Positions 53,663 through 63,721 are shown, counted from the stretch's first letter. The stretch: 64,000 bases of DNA from Sporomusa acidovorans (GCF_900101845.1 NZ_FNAM01000026.1:18005-82004), one strand, 5' to 3'. Notes: generated by a model not told the origin, from the sequence alone. Translations and numbers: made by a program.

Positions 53663-56600
53663 TTATGCTTCCTCAATTCTTACCCGGCTGCCGTGGCCGG
53701 CCGGCTCTGCCGGCTCAAGCAGCAAACGGCGGGGCATGCGCTGCTTTAATTCGGCAACATGACTGATAATCCCAATTGTCAGCCGCTCAACATGCAGTTT
53801 TTCCAGCGTTGCCATGGCAACATCCAATGCCTGCTGATCGAGAGAACCAAACCCTTCATCCAAAAAGAAAAATTCCAGCGGATACTTCCCTTTGAGCTGA
53901 ATTTGTGCGGACAGCGCCAACGCCAACGCCAGCGAGGCCTGAAACGTTTCTCCGCCTGACAAGGTACTCACCGGACGTCTAACCCCGCCATTGGCATCAT
54001 CCCGGATAAGAAAGCCGCCATCCGGTCCTAATTCCAGCGCATATCGCTGCTGGGTAATTTGCTTTAAGCGTTCAGATGCCTGCCAAGCTACCAGTTCCAT
54101 TTGCTCCTGCGCCAGAAATTCAATAAAAATATTGCCCCGCAGTAGATTTTTAAGTGCCTGCAAACAATCTTTACGCTCCTTAAGCGCCAGCCGGTTTGTT
54201 TCCAGTTCGGACCACCGCTGATATTTTTCCGTAAGATCACGCCATTCCTTATCAGCCTCTACGCGCCGCTCCGTAGCTGCATTTCTGCTGGTTTCAGTTT
54301 GCTTAAACAGTGCTTGGCTTTGCTCCCATTCAGCTTGGGTCACACTGCGTCCTTTAAGTGTACTGGTCAAATGTTCACATTGAGCACTCAGCCGCTGGTC
54401 TGTTTCCGTATAGACTTTAATCTGCCGGCAGTATTCCTCCTGGCGCAATGCCGGCATAAGAGCCGTCTGCGCGGCCTCCATACCGCTAAACCCTTCTTCC
54501 TCCAGTTTGGCAGTAAGGCGAGCCTGTAAATGATCTCGCTGTTTAACAGCTTCTAACCAGCTAGTTTCGCTGCGGGCACGCATTTGTTCGGCAGTAGTAA
54601 GCGCCTCATTCGCCTGTTCATAAGCGACACGCGCCTGCTGCTCTTCATCGCGGATCGTGTCCAGCTCCTGCGCAGTCAAAAGGGCTAACTGGGACGCAGG
54701 TGTTCCTGCTGTAACAGTAAAAAGTTCCCGCCGTTTGGCCACCACCAGATCATTAAGGCTCTGGAGCCGGGCAGTCAGTGCCGCCAACTCGGCCGCACCG
54801 GTTTGTACCGCCTGTTGCAAGCGGTCGATTTCAGCCTGACAAGCCTCACGCTCCTGACGATAGCCGGTCATTTGCCTGGCCAAGCCTTCGGCAAGGCGAT
54901 CTTGCTGACTCATATTCTTTTGCAGTTCGTCGGCCATTCTAAGAGCCTCAGTGGCAGAAAAAACTTTTCCGGTATCTTTCCCTACGGCCTGAAGGACGGC
55001 TGTAAGCTTGTTACCGGCTATAGCAATAGCTTCCTGCGCCTGGTGATATTCCTCTCTGATTTTATCCACTTCATTTTGTGCACTGGACCTCTGCTGAGCA
55101 AGCGCCACTGCAGCTTCTTTCGCCCCATTCAGGCTTTGGCGTTCTTTAGCCACCTTCCTCCCGGCTTCAGCCAGTGTTTGGTTCAGACCGGCAATTCGTT
55201 CTTTGGCTGCTATAATTTCCTCTTCAAAATTTATGTTGTCAACTTCCGTGCTTTGTCCGGCCCCTGCCGGTTGAGGGTGGTGTAAAGAGCCACATACCGG
55301 GCAGGGCTTGCCCGGAGTTAATAAATTAGCCAGCCGGCTAGCGGCTGCCTGCTTTTCACTGGCAAGCAGCTGATCTAACTGAGCCACGGCCGCTGCTAAC
55401 TGTTGTTCCGCCGCCTTAGCTTCCACCGCTTCCTGTTCATCAAGCCTGACTTCCGCTTGGTGCAGCTTTTCTTCAGCCTGAAAAGCCGCAGCCCGGATAG
55501 CCTCATAATGCTTTTTGCGGGCAATGCCCTCTTGTTTAATCTTTTCAGCCGAAATACAAGCCTGTTTTAAAGACTGCGAAGCTTCCAGGCATTCTTGTAC
55601 CTGGCTTCGCCGGTCGGCAGTTACTGTTGCTGCCAGTAACTGCTGCTCCAGTTTTTTTATATGTTCTGTCAGCCATTGACTGCGGGAAGCCTTTCCCCCG
55701 GCAGCATGGCTGGCTGCCTGACAGGCCTGATTTCTCACCTGCTGTTGTTTGGTTAACTCAGCTACTTCTTTATCTAGCTGAGTTACTTCGCTTTCAAGCG
55801 TTACTGCTGCCGCTAATTTTGTACGTCGTTCAATTAGTTCCGGCTCCCTCTTGAGCTTTGTTTGCTGCGCCTCTTTATAGGCTGCATTTAGCCTTTGGCT
55901 GTCGCTGGTTAATTGGGCAACCTGCTCCCATATTTTCTGCTTAAAAGCGGCAGCCTTCTGTTCAGCCACTTGACTGGCTGCAAACTCCTCTAAGACGGCG
56001 GTAACCCGCCCTGCTTTTTCGGCAGCTGCAAGCGCCGCAGCTTTTTCCTGCATTTCACCTTCCTGCCGGCGATGGAAAACCTGCTCACTTTGCTTGTTTG
56101 CCAATTCATTTTGCAGGCCATAAACTTCATTAACAGTTCGGTAGTGCTGTTCTGCCGTTTTGTACTGCTCTAAAGCCGCAACTTCCACCTGCTTAGCCTC
56201 TGCCAGCACCGATTGGGCAGCAGCCACAGCCGCCGGCGAGGCATTTCCCAGCCCTTTTTGTTCACTCTCCACTTCAATATAACTTATTTCAACGGTTCGG
56301 TACTGCTCATTGATTTTATTAATTAAAACATTACCGTACTGCTCCAGTGAAAACAACCGTTGCAACATCTCCCGCCGTTCCTTGCCGCCTAAACTAAGAA
56401 ATTCGGCAAATTTACCTTGCGGCAAAACTACCGCCCTGGTAAAATCCTCTTCCCGTAAACCAAGCAATCCGGTTATTTGTTCTGTAACCTCACGATCCTT
56501 ATCGGCAATAACCTCTTCCTGTCCATCGGTTATAACTACCAGGCGGCTGTAGGTATTGGAAACCGCCAGCTGGTCCTTGCGGACATAGCGGCGTTCCACC

Positions 56601-56875
56601 CGGTAAAGGCGCCGTTCCCGCCCCTGCCCCAAGGCGAAGGTAAACGATACTTTTACCTGTTTTTCCGCATGATTTAATATTCCCTGCGTGCGCCGGCCAG
56701 CCCGGACCACAGTTCCGTATAAAGCCAGTGTCATGGCATCAAGTATCGATGATTTACCACTGCCTGTAGGACCAAAAATTCCAAATATGCCAAGTTCCCC
56801 AAGCTGCCCGAACGGAATCTCCTGCTCCTCGCGAAAACTATGAAGGCCGGCGATTGTAAGAGTAATTGGCTTCAT
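53663..56875 (-). CDS. sbcC: Exonuclease SbcCD, subunit SbcC
   Basis: SMC-like ATPase (1070 residues) that with SbcD cuts hairpins and trims protein-blocked DNA ends. N-terminal Walker A FGPTGSGKSS, long coiled coils, a zinc hook with CPVC in GKPCPVCGSLHH near residue 520, ABC signature STLSGGETF, and Walker B FFLDEGFGSLD at the C-terminus. ATG overlaps the sbcD stop by 4 bases (ATGA). Confidence 0.97.
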   Translation of the reverse strand: MKPITLTIAGLHSFREEQEIPFGQLGELGIFGIFGPTGSGKSSILDAMTLALYGTVVRAGRRTQGILNHAEKQVKVSFTFALGQGRERRLYRVERRYVRKDQLAVSNTYSRLVVITDGQEEVIADKDREVTEQITGLLGLREEDFTRAVVLPQGKFAEFLSLGGKERREMLQRLFSLEQYGNVLINKINEQYRTVEISYIEVESEQKGLGNASPAAVAAAQSVLAEAKQVEVAALEQYKTAEQHYRTVNEVYGLQNELANKQSEQVFHRRQEGEMQEKAAALAAAEKAGRVTAVLEEFAASQVAEQKAAAFKQKIWEQVAQLTSDSQRLNAAYKEAQQTKLKREPELIERRTKLAAAVTLESEVTQLDKEVAELTKQQQVRNQACQAASHAAGGKASRSQWLTEHIKKLEQQLLAATVTADRRSQVQECLEASQSLKQACISAEKIKQEGIARKKHYEAIRAAAFQAEEKLHQAEVRLDEQEAVEAKAAEQQLAAAVAQLDQLLASEKQAAASRLANLLTPGKPCPVCGSLHHPQPAGAGQSTEVDNINFEEEIIAAKERIAGLNQTLAEAGRKVAKERQSLNGAKEAAVALAQQRSSAQNEVDKIREEYHQAQEAIAIAGNKLTAVLQAVGKDTGKVFSATEALRMADELQKNMSQQDRLAEGLARQMTGYRQEREACQAEIDRLQQAVQTGAAELAALTARLQSLNDLVVAKRRELFTVTAGTPASQLALLTAQELDTIRDEEQQARVAYEQANEALTTAEQMRARSETSWLEAVKQRDHLQARLTAKLEEEGFSGMEAAQTALMPALRQEEYCRQIKVYTETDQRLSAQCEHLTSTLKGRSVTQAEWEQSQALFKQTETSRNAATERRVEADKEWRDLTEKYQRWSELETNRLALKERKDCLQALKNLLRGNIFIEFLAQEQMELVAWQASERLKQITQQRYALELGPDGGFLIRDDANGGVRRPVSTLSGGETFQASLALALALSAQIQLKGKYPLEFFFLDEGFGSLDQQALDVAMATLEKLHVERLTIGIISHVAELKQRMPRRLLLEPAEPAGHGSRVRIEEA

Positions 56876-58128
56876 TCCTGTTCCCCCTCTGCCGCCTTTT
56901 TCTCACCCAAGAGATCCTGGCTTATGTCGAGAAATAATTCCACAAGTTTGCTATCAGGCGCAAGCCCACCATTTTGCTGCTTATAAAACCGGATAAACAA
57001 TTCATTAAGCGGCAGACTATTCAAGCGGATTTTCTCTGCTTCGCTTTCACTGACCGTTAGGCTTATTACCGGTCTGATCGTAACAAAACCGGTATGCAAT
57101 GCACGAAGTTCCTGAATTTCATCCAGTGTGAGCCCCTTGTCGATTTCCAGCTCGACCTCTATCCAGGCATCCTTATCCCGCCCGGCAGCCACCCACTCCC
57201 GCACCTGCCGCAAACCGCCAGTAGCCCGCCACCTTGCTAAAGGCCTGCCTGCAGTCACCGGCACCTCATAAATATCGGGTTTTTTACCTGGCCTGACATC
57301 AATGAGAGTTACCGACTTGGCTTGTCCTATTTCGGAAAAGCTGTAAGCCAGCGGTGAGCCTGCATAACGGCAAGGCATTAAGGTGCCGCCTACATATTGT
57401 GGGCGATGGAGATGGCCAAGAGCAACATACTGGGCTGCAGCAGGGAACACCAGCGGGTCAACGGCATAGGCACCGCCGATTTGAATCTGCTGTTCCGAAT
57501 CTGATTCAATTCCACCGCGGACATAGACGTGGCTTATAGCCAAATTAACCGTATCCAAACGAAATTGGGTGTTAAGCAAGCTAAATAAACTGGTTAACCG
57601 GTCATTGTACCCCTGCCGCAAATCCTTATCTTCCAGCGACTGAGACAAAATTTCCTTAAGCCGCCCCTCAGACGGATAGGGTAGCGCTGCAATAACAGCT
57701 GTATAATCAACTCCCGGTACAGCCAGTTCCAGCCAAGCCTGCCCGCCATTTACCCGGTATACCCTTCCCGCCACCGGCCCGGTAGCGCTTAGTTCCTCTT
57801 TGGGAAGTCCTGCCAAGGTAATACCTAATCGTCCTGCCAGTGGGGATGCCGCACATAGTCTCTCAGGGTTATCATGATTTCCGGCCACAATGACAATCCC
57901 GCGTCTTCCGTTATCTGACAGTTTGTCCATGGCATAATAAAATAACTCCTCCGCAGCGGCACTGGGATTAGGGCTTTGAAATACATCCCCCGCAACCAAG
58001 ACCAGATCCACTCTCTCTTGGGTGCAAATGGCACATAATTCTTCTACAAAGGCCGTTTGTTCGGGTAACCTGTCGCGTCCCTCAATCGTCTTGCCAAAAT
58101 GCCAGTCGGCTGTATGTAAAATCCGCAT
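56872..58128 (-). CDS. sbcD: Exonuclease SbcCD, subunit SbcD
   Basis: Mre11-type Mn2+ nuclease (418 residues). Metal ligands are visible in HTADWHFGKTIEG, VAGDVFQSPNP, VIVAGNHDNPERL, and LGHLHRPQ. Its C-terminal domain contacts SbcC. ATG at 58128; AGGAGAAAG lies about 4 bases upstream. First gene of the sbcDC pair. Confidence 0.96.
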   Translation of the reverse strand: MRILHTADWHFGKTIEGRDRLPEQTAFVEELCAICTQERVDLVLVAGDVFQSPNPSAAAEELFYYAMDKLSDNGRRGIVIVAGNHDNPERLCAASPLAGRLGITLAGLPKEELSATGPVAGRVYRVNGGQAWLELAVPGVDYTAVIAALPYPSEGRLKEILSQSLEDKDLRQGYNDRLTSLFSLLNTQFRLDTVNLAISHVYVRGGIESDSEQQIQIGGAYAVDPLVFPAAAQYVALGHLHRPQYVGGTLMPCRYAGSPLAYSFSEIGQAKSVTLIDVRPGKKPDIYEVPVTAGRPLARWRATGGLRQVREWVAAGRDKDAWIEVELEIDKGLTLDEIQELRALHTGFVTIRPVISLTVSESEAEKIRLNSLPLNELFIRFYKQQNGGLAPDSKLVELFLDISQDLLGEKKAAEGEQE

Positions 58129-58430
58129 AAAATACTTTCTCCTTTACGTCTCCCTGCGTTCAAAAAATTAAACTCTGGAGGGATTTCGCCTTTTCCTGAG
58201 CTAAATCCTGCACACCAAAATACAGCCAGGACGTTTGTACTGCTTGCCGTCCCTCCGTCGTCCATTAGTTAAAAACGAAAAAATAAAGGTAATTTCGCTA
58301 GATTTGTTGAATTATTGAATACGGAGTATTTTGAAAATATCACTCTATAGTATCTTCGCCTATGCCTTTACCTACAAGTAAAACTTACTGACTATACTGA
58401 ATATATTGCCACCTGCGAGGAGATAAAGCG
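58129..58430. other. Intergenic region upstream of sbcD and the response regulator
   Basis: 302 bases between divergent genes. An inverted repeat GGAGGGA (58176-58182) / TCCCTCC lies about 70 bases apart on the sbcD side. The remainder is AT-rich. GGAGAT precedes the regulator ATG. No certain promoter stands out. Confidence 0.5.
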
Positions 58431-59867
58431 ATGCCTGAACTCTTACACGTCTTGGTTATCGAAGATTCAGAAGCTGATATCCTGCTGCTCAAACAAACAC
58501 TCCTTCTAGGGGGATACCTACCCCGCATTAGAAAGGTCGATCAGCCTTATGCTATGCTGACGGCTTTGTCCGAACAACAGTGGGATATTGTTATTGCCGA
58601 TTATTCCCTTCCAAAATTTAGTAGTTTGGCAGCACTAAAACTTTTAAAACAGAGTAATTTGGATATACCGTTTATTATTGTAACCCGGGCCGCTACAGAA
58701 GAAGCCGCCGTAACCGCGATGAAGGCCGGTGCTCATGATTATATCCGTAAGGACAGCTTAACCCGGCTGATACCTGTTATTAACCGCGAAATACACGAAG
58801 CTATTATTCGCCGGGAACGGCGCAAGCTGGAAGAAAGTCTTACTTACTTAAAATTTCATGATCCTTTAACCGGCCTTTATAACCGGACACAATTTTTACA
58901 CCAATTGGAACAACTGCAACAACCGTACTCTTCCCCAATAGGTATCATGGTAAGCGATTTAGACGGTCTTAAACTGATTAATGACACCTGGGGTCCAAAA
59001 AATGGCGATTATCTGCTAAAGACGACTGCCAATATTTTGCAAGAATTTTGCCCTGAGAATGCTTCCCTTTATCGTATCGGGGGAGATGAGTTCGCCTTGC
59101 TGCTTCCTTGTACCACACTTACCTTTTTGGGGAATTTATGCAATGCGATTACTCAGGCAGTAGATGCCTATAACCAGACTGCCCCCCTGTCAGAAGGTAT
59201 TGTCCTTAGCCTGTCAATGGGCTTTGCTATAACACAATCCAGCCACGATGATTTACAAGAAGTCTTTAAAACCGCCGATAATAATATGTACCGGAAAAAA
59301 CTAAATCACAGCCAGAGCAACCGGAGTGCAATTGTCCAAACTGCCATGAAGCTTTTGGAAGCCAGAGACTTTATCACGGAGGGACATGGCGACCGCCTGC
59401 AGCTATTAGTTGCCCGCCTGGGAACAGCTCTCGGCCTACCCGAGAATAGAGTTACAGATCTTAGGCTACTGGCGCAATTTCATGATGTCGGCAAGGTTGG
59501 CATTCCTGACAATATTTTATTTAAACCTGGAAGGTTAACTCCTGAAGAATTTACAAAAATGAAACGCCATTCTGAAATCGGTTACCGGATTGCCCAGGCA
59601 TCGCCAGACCTAAGCTTAGTTGCCGATTATATTCTTAAACATCATGAATGGTGGAACGGCAATGGCTACCCACTAGGCTTAGCCGGTAAAAATATTCCTT
59701 TGGAATGCCGCATTTTATCCATTGCCGATGCCTATGATGCCATGACCAGTGATCGCCCCTATCGCAAGGCTCTTAAACACGAGCAGGCTACATCCGAACT
59801 ATTGCGGTTTGCTGGTATTCAGTTCGACCCTGATTTAGTCGAAAAATTTCTCCAAGTAGTTAAATAA
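58431..59867 (+). CDS. Response regulator with GGDEF and HD-GYP output
   Basis: 478 residues: receiver domain (1-120) with acidic pocket IEDSEAD, phospho-accepting Asp in IVIADYSLP and Lys in IRKDSL; diguanylate cyclase domain with intact YRIGGDEFALLL (about 145-300); HD-GYP domain (about 305-475) with HDVGK, HHEWWNGNGYPLGL and ADAYDAMTSDRPYRKA. It can be tied to cyclic-di-GMP synthesis and breakdown in answer to phosphorylation. No sensor kinase gene is adjacent, so it is an orphan. ATG follows GAGGAGAT. Confidence 0.93.
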   Translation: MPELLHVLVIEDSEADILLLKQTLLLGGYLPRIRKVDQPYAMLTALSEQQWDIVIADYSLPKFSSLAALKLLKQSNLDIPFIIVTRAATEEAAVTAMKAGAHDYIRKDSLTRLIPVINREIHEAIIRRERRKLEESLTYLKFHDPLTGLYNRTQFLHQLEQLQQPYSSPIGIMVSDLDGLKLINDTWGPKNGDYLLKTTANILQEFCPENASLYRIGGDEFALLLPCTTLTFLGNLCNAITQAVDAYNQTAPLSEGIVLSLSMGFAITQSSHDDLQEVFKTADNNMYRKKLNHSQSNRSAIVQTAMKLLEARDFITEGHGDRLQLLVARLGTALGLPENRVTDLRLLAQFHDVGKVGIPDNILFKPGRLTPEEFTKMKRHSEIGYRIAQASPDLSLVADYILKHHEWWNGNGYPLGLAGKNIPLECRILSIADAYDAMTSDRPYRKALKHEQATSELLRFAGIQFDPDLVEKFLQVVK

Positions 59868-59870
59868 ACA

Positions 59871-59902
59871 AAACCCACGGATTTGAAAATCCGTGGGTTT
59901 TT
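59871..59902. terminator. Bidirectional terminator between the regulator and metQ
   Basis: AAACCCACGGATTT / ATCCGTGGGTTTTT stem, loop GAAA, T-rich both ways. Confidence 0.88.
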
Positions 59903-59912
59903 ATTTGGCCTG

Positions 59913-60731
59913 TTACCAAGCAACAGCAACTGACCCCTTAAAATGTTCACTGACAAAATTCTTAATTTCATCTGACTGATAAATCTTAATCAGTTTGGCT
60001 ACCGCCGGATTGTCTTTATCTTTCGCTCTCACTGCGATAATATTTGCATAAGGTGAGTCGCCGTCCTCAATAGCCAGTGAATCCTTATTGGGAACCAAGC
60101 CGGCAGTCATCGCGTAGTTGGTATTAATAGCTGCCAAATCAACGTCTTCCAAAGAGCGAGGTACCTGGGCGGCATCCAATTCCTTAATTTTGAAGTTTCT
60201 TGGATTTTCAGCAATATCGGCTGCTGCCGCCTTAAGACCAACACCGGGTTTTAACTTAATCAGACCCTGTTTTTCCAAAAGCAGCAAAGCGCGTCCGCCA
60301 TTGGTCGGATCATTGGGAATAGCAATTGTCGCCCCAGGGCTGAGCTCGTTTAGGGATTTCACCTTTTTCGAATATATTCCCATTGGGAATATAACGGTTT
60401 TAGCGACAGAAACAATATCATACTGGCGATCTTTCACCATATTGTCAAGATAAGGCTGATGCTGAAAGCTGTTGGCATCTATATCCCCTTGACTTAGCGC
60501 TACATTAGGCTGTACATAATCATTAAATTCGACTACCTGAATGGTAAGACCGTTTTTCTCCGCTGCTTTTTTCACCGCATCCATAATTTCAGCGTGCGGC
60601 CCGGCGGTAACACCAACCTTAAGCGGTTTATTTGCTGCCGCTGGCGAGGCTGCCTGTTTTCCGCAGCCAACAAGAGAAAAAGCCGCTACTGCTAAAACTA
60701 AAATAACTGCATACCATTTTGCGTATCTCAT
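59913..60731 (-). CDS. metQ: Methionine ABC transporter substrate-binding lipoprotein
   Basis: NlpA-family methionine-binding protein (272 residues), lipidated at LVGC after a signal peptide. Family motifs GVTAGPHAEIMD, FNDYVQPNVALSQGDIDANSFQH, and AIPNDPTNGGRALLLLE are clear. ATG at 60731 follows AGGAGG. Last gene of the SAM-riboswitch operon. Confidence 0.95.
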   Translation of the reverse strand: MRYAKWYAVILVLAVAAFSLVGCGKQAASPAAANKPLKVGVTAGPHAEIMDAVKKAAEKNGLTIQVVEFNDYVQPNVALSQGDIDANSFQHQPYLDNMVKDRQYDIVSVAKTVIFPMGIYSKKVKSLNELSPGATIAIPNDPTNGGRALLLLEKQGLIKLKPGVGLKAAAADIAENPRNFKIKELDAAQVPRSLEDVDLAAINTNYAMTAGLVPNKDSLAIEDGDSPYANIIAVRAKDKDNPAVAKLIKIYQSDEIKNFVSEHFKGSVAVAW

Positions 60732-60750
60732 CTTTACTTCCTCCTTACTC

Positions 60751-61950
60751 TCATCTTTGTTTTATTTTGAGTTTTTCCAAGCGATCAGCCGCAGCTTTTA
60801 AGGTCTCAAACTTCTTGCAGAAGCAGAACCTTATCAGATGATTGCCAGCCGTGCTTTCCGTCCGGAAAAAGCTTGAACCCGGTACAACAGCTACCCCAAT
60901 TTCACTGGCCATATATTTGGCAAAAGCAATATCGTCATCCCAGCCAAATGGGGTAATGTCAGCCATAATATAGTAAGCACCATGCGGCCTCATACAAATA
61001 AAACCGGCTTTTTCTAAAACACAAAGCAAATAATCGCGACGTTCCTTGTAGAAGCCGGCCAATTCCGCATAATATTCCGCCCCGAAATTAAACGCTTCCG
61101 CAGCCGCCACCTGCAAAGGGGCCGCCGCCCCTACAGTCAGAAAGTCATGCACTTTACGAACCGAGGCCGTAATCTCAGGTGAAGCCTGTACGTAACCTAT
61201 CCGCCAGCCGGTAACACTAAAAGTTTTGGAAACACTGTTCACCGCTATTGTGCGGTCAGCCATACCAGGCAATGTCCACAGGGGAATATGCCGGGTATTG
61301 TCATAAAGGATATGCTCATAAATCTCGTCATTAATTGCCAGAACATCGTATTTTATACACAGTTCAGCGATCAAGTCCAGTTCTTCACGACTAAAAACCT
61401 TGCCTGTAGGATTGTTGGGCGTATTTATGATGATAGCCTTGGTTTTATCAGAAAATGCCGCGATTAGTTCCTCACGACAAAAGTTAAAGGCCGGCGGCTT
61501 TAGACTAACATATTTGGGCACCGCACCGCAGAGGATAACATCCGCCCCGTAATTTTCGTAGAAGGGCTCAAAGATAATAACCTCATCGCCAGGGTTAACC
61601 GTAGCCAGCAAGGTGGCAACCATACCTTCCGTAGCCCCGCAACAAACGGTAAGCTGGCACTCAGGATCAATACTGACTCCGTAATCTCGCTTTACTTTGA
61701 CGGCAATCGCATCCCGCAATCCTTTCGTTCCCCAGGTAATTGCATATTGATTATGATCTTCCGTAATAGCTCTGACAGCCGCTTGTTTGATCGCTTCCGG
61801 CGCCGGAAAGTCAGGATAGCCCTGTGCCAAATTGATAGCGTTATGCTCAGCCGCAATCCGGCTCATCTCCCGAATAACCGACTCGGTAAACTGCCTGGCT
61901 TTATTAGAAGCATAGCCCTCCTCACAAAAGCGCTGTATGACATTTTGCAT
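60751..61950 (-). CDS. Class I PLP aminotransferase in the methionine transport operon
   Basis: Fold-type I aminotransferase of 399 residues. Start region NAINLAQGYPDFP, NTPNNPTGK for substrate/cofactor, PLP lysine in SVSKTFSVTGWRIGY, and a C-terminal Arg in HLIRFCFCK. It resembles methionine aminotransferase (YbdL) and kynurenine transaminase types. The position between metI and metQ under a SAM riboswitch suggests transamination of 2-keto-4-methylthiobutyrate to methionine or the reverse. ATG at 61950 follows GGAGG. Confidence 0.87.
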   Translation of the reverse strand: MQNVIQRFCEEGYASNKARQFTESVIREMSRIAAEHNAINLAQGYPDFPAPEAIKQAAVRAITEDHNQYAITWGTKGLRDAIAVKVKRDYGVSIDPECQLTVCCGATEGMVATLLATVNPGDEVIIFEPFYENYGADVILCGAVPKYVSLKPPAFNFCREELIAAFSDKTKAIIINTPNNPTGKVFSREELDLIAELCIKYDVLAINDEIYEHILYDNTRHIPLWTLPGMADRTIAVNSVSKTFSVTGWRIGYVQASPEITASVRKVHDFLTVGAAAPLQVAAAEAFNFGAEYYAELAGFYKERRDYLLCVLEKAGFICMRPHGAYYIMADITPFGWDDDIAFAKYMASEIGVAVVPGSSFFRTESTAGNHLIRFCFCKKFETLKAAADRLEKLKIKQR

Positions 61951-61965
61951 GAACACTCCTCCCAA

Positions 61966-62619
61966 TTATCTTTTATTAAGCTTGTGGGCAAAATAGTCCC
62001 CACTTGATTGTACAAGCTGCACCATGGCAATCAAAATGACCACGGTAGCCAACATCACATCAGCGCGGAACCGCTGGTAGCCATAGCGAATAGCCAGATC
62101 GCCCAAGCCACCGCCACCGATAGCGCCAGCCATTGCAGAATAGCCAATCAGGCTAATTACCGTCAATGTCAAGCCTAATATAATGGAAGGCATGGCTTCC
62201 GGAATTAGCACTTTAAAAATAATCTGATTCGGTGATGCTCCCATTGATTGTGCAGCTTCTATTAATCCTGCATCCACTTCCTTTAGTGCGGACTCAACTA
62301 CGCGGGCAACAAATGGTATAGCGGCAATACTAAGTGGTACAATGGCAGCATTGGTGCCAATTGATGTACCAACAATAATCCGGGTAAAGGGAATAATAGC
62401 AACCATTAAAATAATAAACGGCGTGGACCGGGTAGCATTTACAATGGCTCCCAGGGTTTGATTAAATGCCAGATTCTCCTTAATATGATTCTTGCCAGTC
62501 ACCACCAGTATCACTCCCAGAGGAATACCTAACAGTGCCGAAACCAATGAAGAAACAACCACCATATACAGCGTTTCCCCTAATCCCTCAACTAGCAGCA
62601 TGAGCATGTCTTGCGACAT
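61966..62619 (-). CDS. metI: Methionine ABC transporter permease
   Basis: MetI permease (217 residues) with five helices. The ATPase contact loop is EAAQSMGASPNQIIFKVLIPEA, and the C-terminal half has TVISLIGYSAMAGAIGGGGLG, a MetI hallmark. ATG at 62619 has GAGGTG 8 bases upstream and overlaps the metN end by 32 bases; an in-frame TTG two codons earlier is too close to the ribosome site. Confidence 0.94.
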   Translation of the reverse strand: MSQDMLMLLVEGLGETLYMVVVSSLVSALLGIPLGVILVVTGKNHIKENLAFNQTLGAIVNATRSTPFIILMVAIIPFTRIIVGTSIGTNAAIVPLSIAAIPFVARVVESALKEVDAGLIEAAQSMGASPNQIIFKVLIPEAMPSIILGLTLTVISLIGYSAMAGAIGGGGLGDLAIRYGYQRFRADVMLATVVILIAMVQLVQSSGDYFAHKLNKR

Positions 62620-63643
62620 AGCCAATCACCTCTGTTCTTAAATCTAAATCCTGCAAATAATGGAGCGCGGCTTCTGTATCCTTTTCGTTACCTGATAATT
62701 CCATTAAAAGTGTACCATAAGGAATATCCTGCAGATGATCAATATTGCCGGATATAATATTTACATCAATAGCAAACTTGCGGATAAGTCCGGCAATAAC
62801 CGGTTCATTCGTTGCCTCACCGAAAAAGGACAGTCTCACAACAAGATTTCCGCCAGCTGTCGGTGTCTTGGACAACACAGCCGACAACGCCTCCGGCACT
62901 TTGTTATTTACTACTGTTTTTATGAAATCCTGAGCAGTCAGTGACTGTGGATTAGTAAATACGTCAAATACCTTGCCTGTCTCAACTAAATGCCCGCCTT
63001 CAATTACGGCAACCCTGTCACATATCGCCTTGATAACATGCATCTCATGCGTGATTAAGATGATTGTCAGCCTCAGTTTTTTATTGATATCCTTTAACAG
63101 TGCTAAAATGGATTCCGTGGTTTGCGGGTCCAAGGCCGAAGTTGCCTCGTCACACAGGAGCACTTTCGGCTGACTGGCTAATGCCCTGGCAATACCGACC
63201 CGTTGCTTTTGTCCGCCACTTAGTTGAGCAGGATAAACATCCCGTTTATCCGCCAAGCCAACCAGTTCTAATAAAGGAATTACTTTTTTTTCCCGTTCAT
63301 TGCGACTGACACCGGCAATTTCCAAAGGAAAAGAAACGTTCTCCAAAACAGTCCTAGAGGAAAGCAAGTTAAAGTGCTGAAAAATCATCCCCATACTCTT
63401 GCGTGCTTCTCTCAATTCTCTTTCCGATAATGCCGTCATGTCTTGACCATCGACTATCACGCGACCTGCGGTAGGCCGTTCCAGCAGGTTAATACAACGA
63501 ATAAGCGTACTTTTGCCAGCACCGCTTTTGCCGATAATACCAAAAATCTCCCCTTGCTCTATAGCAAGGGACACATTGTCGAGAGCCGTTACGATACCAG
63601 ACTCTCCTTGGTACACCTTCTGCAGTCCAGTTAACGTTATCAT
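62588..63643 (-). CDS. metN: Methionine ABC transporter ATPase
   Basis: MetN ATPase (351 residues). Walker A GKSGAGKST, Q-loop FQHFNLLSS, signature LSGGQKQR, Walker B LLCDEATSALDPQ and the C-terminal NIL regulatory domain (about 265-340) that binds methionine and shuts transport when the cell is replete. ATG at 63643; AGGAGG lies about 12 bases upstream. First gene of metN-metI-aminotransferase-metQ. Confidence 0.95.
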   Translation of the reverse strand: MITLTGLQKVYQGESGIVTALDNVSLAIEQGEIFGIIGKSGAGKSTLIRCINLLERPTAGRVIVDGQDMTALSERELREARKSMGMIFQHFNLLSSRTVLENVSFPLEIAGVSRNEREKKVIPLLELVGLADKRDVYPAQLSGGQKQRVGIARALASQPKVLLCDEATSALDPQTTESILALLKDINKKLRLTIILITHEMHVIKAICDRVAVIEGGHLVETGKVFDVFTNPQSLTAQDFIKTVVNNKVPEALSAVLSKTPTAGGNLVVRLSFFGEATNEPVIAGLIRKFAIDVNIISGNIDHLQDIPYGTLLMELSGNEKDTEAALHYLQDLDLRTEVIGYVARHAHAAS

Positions 63644-63673
63644 TATTTTTGTCTTCCTCCTTTACGTCCAAGC

Positions 63674-63703
63674 AATAAGAAAAGCCTCTTCAGAAGAAGA
63701 GGC
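63674..63703 (-). terminator. Expression-platform terminator of the SAM riboswitch
   Basis: GCCTCTTC / GAAGAGGC stem followed on the minus strand by TTTTCTTATT, between aptamer and metN. Confidence 0.88.
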
Positions 63704-63721
63704 ATAATTGCTTAACTATGC

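Noticed and set aside
58044..58265. Minus-strand frame at the sbcD start and upstream
   Set aside because: It overlaps sbcD out of frame and shows no family features.
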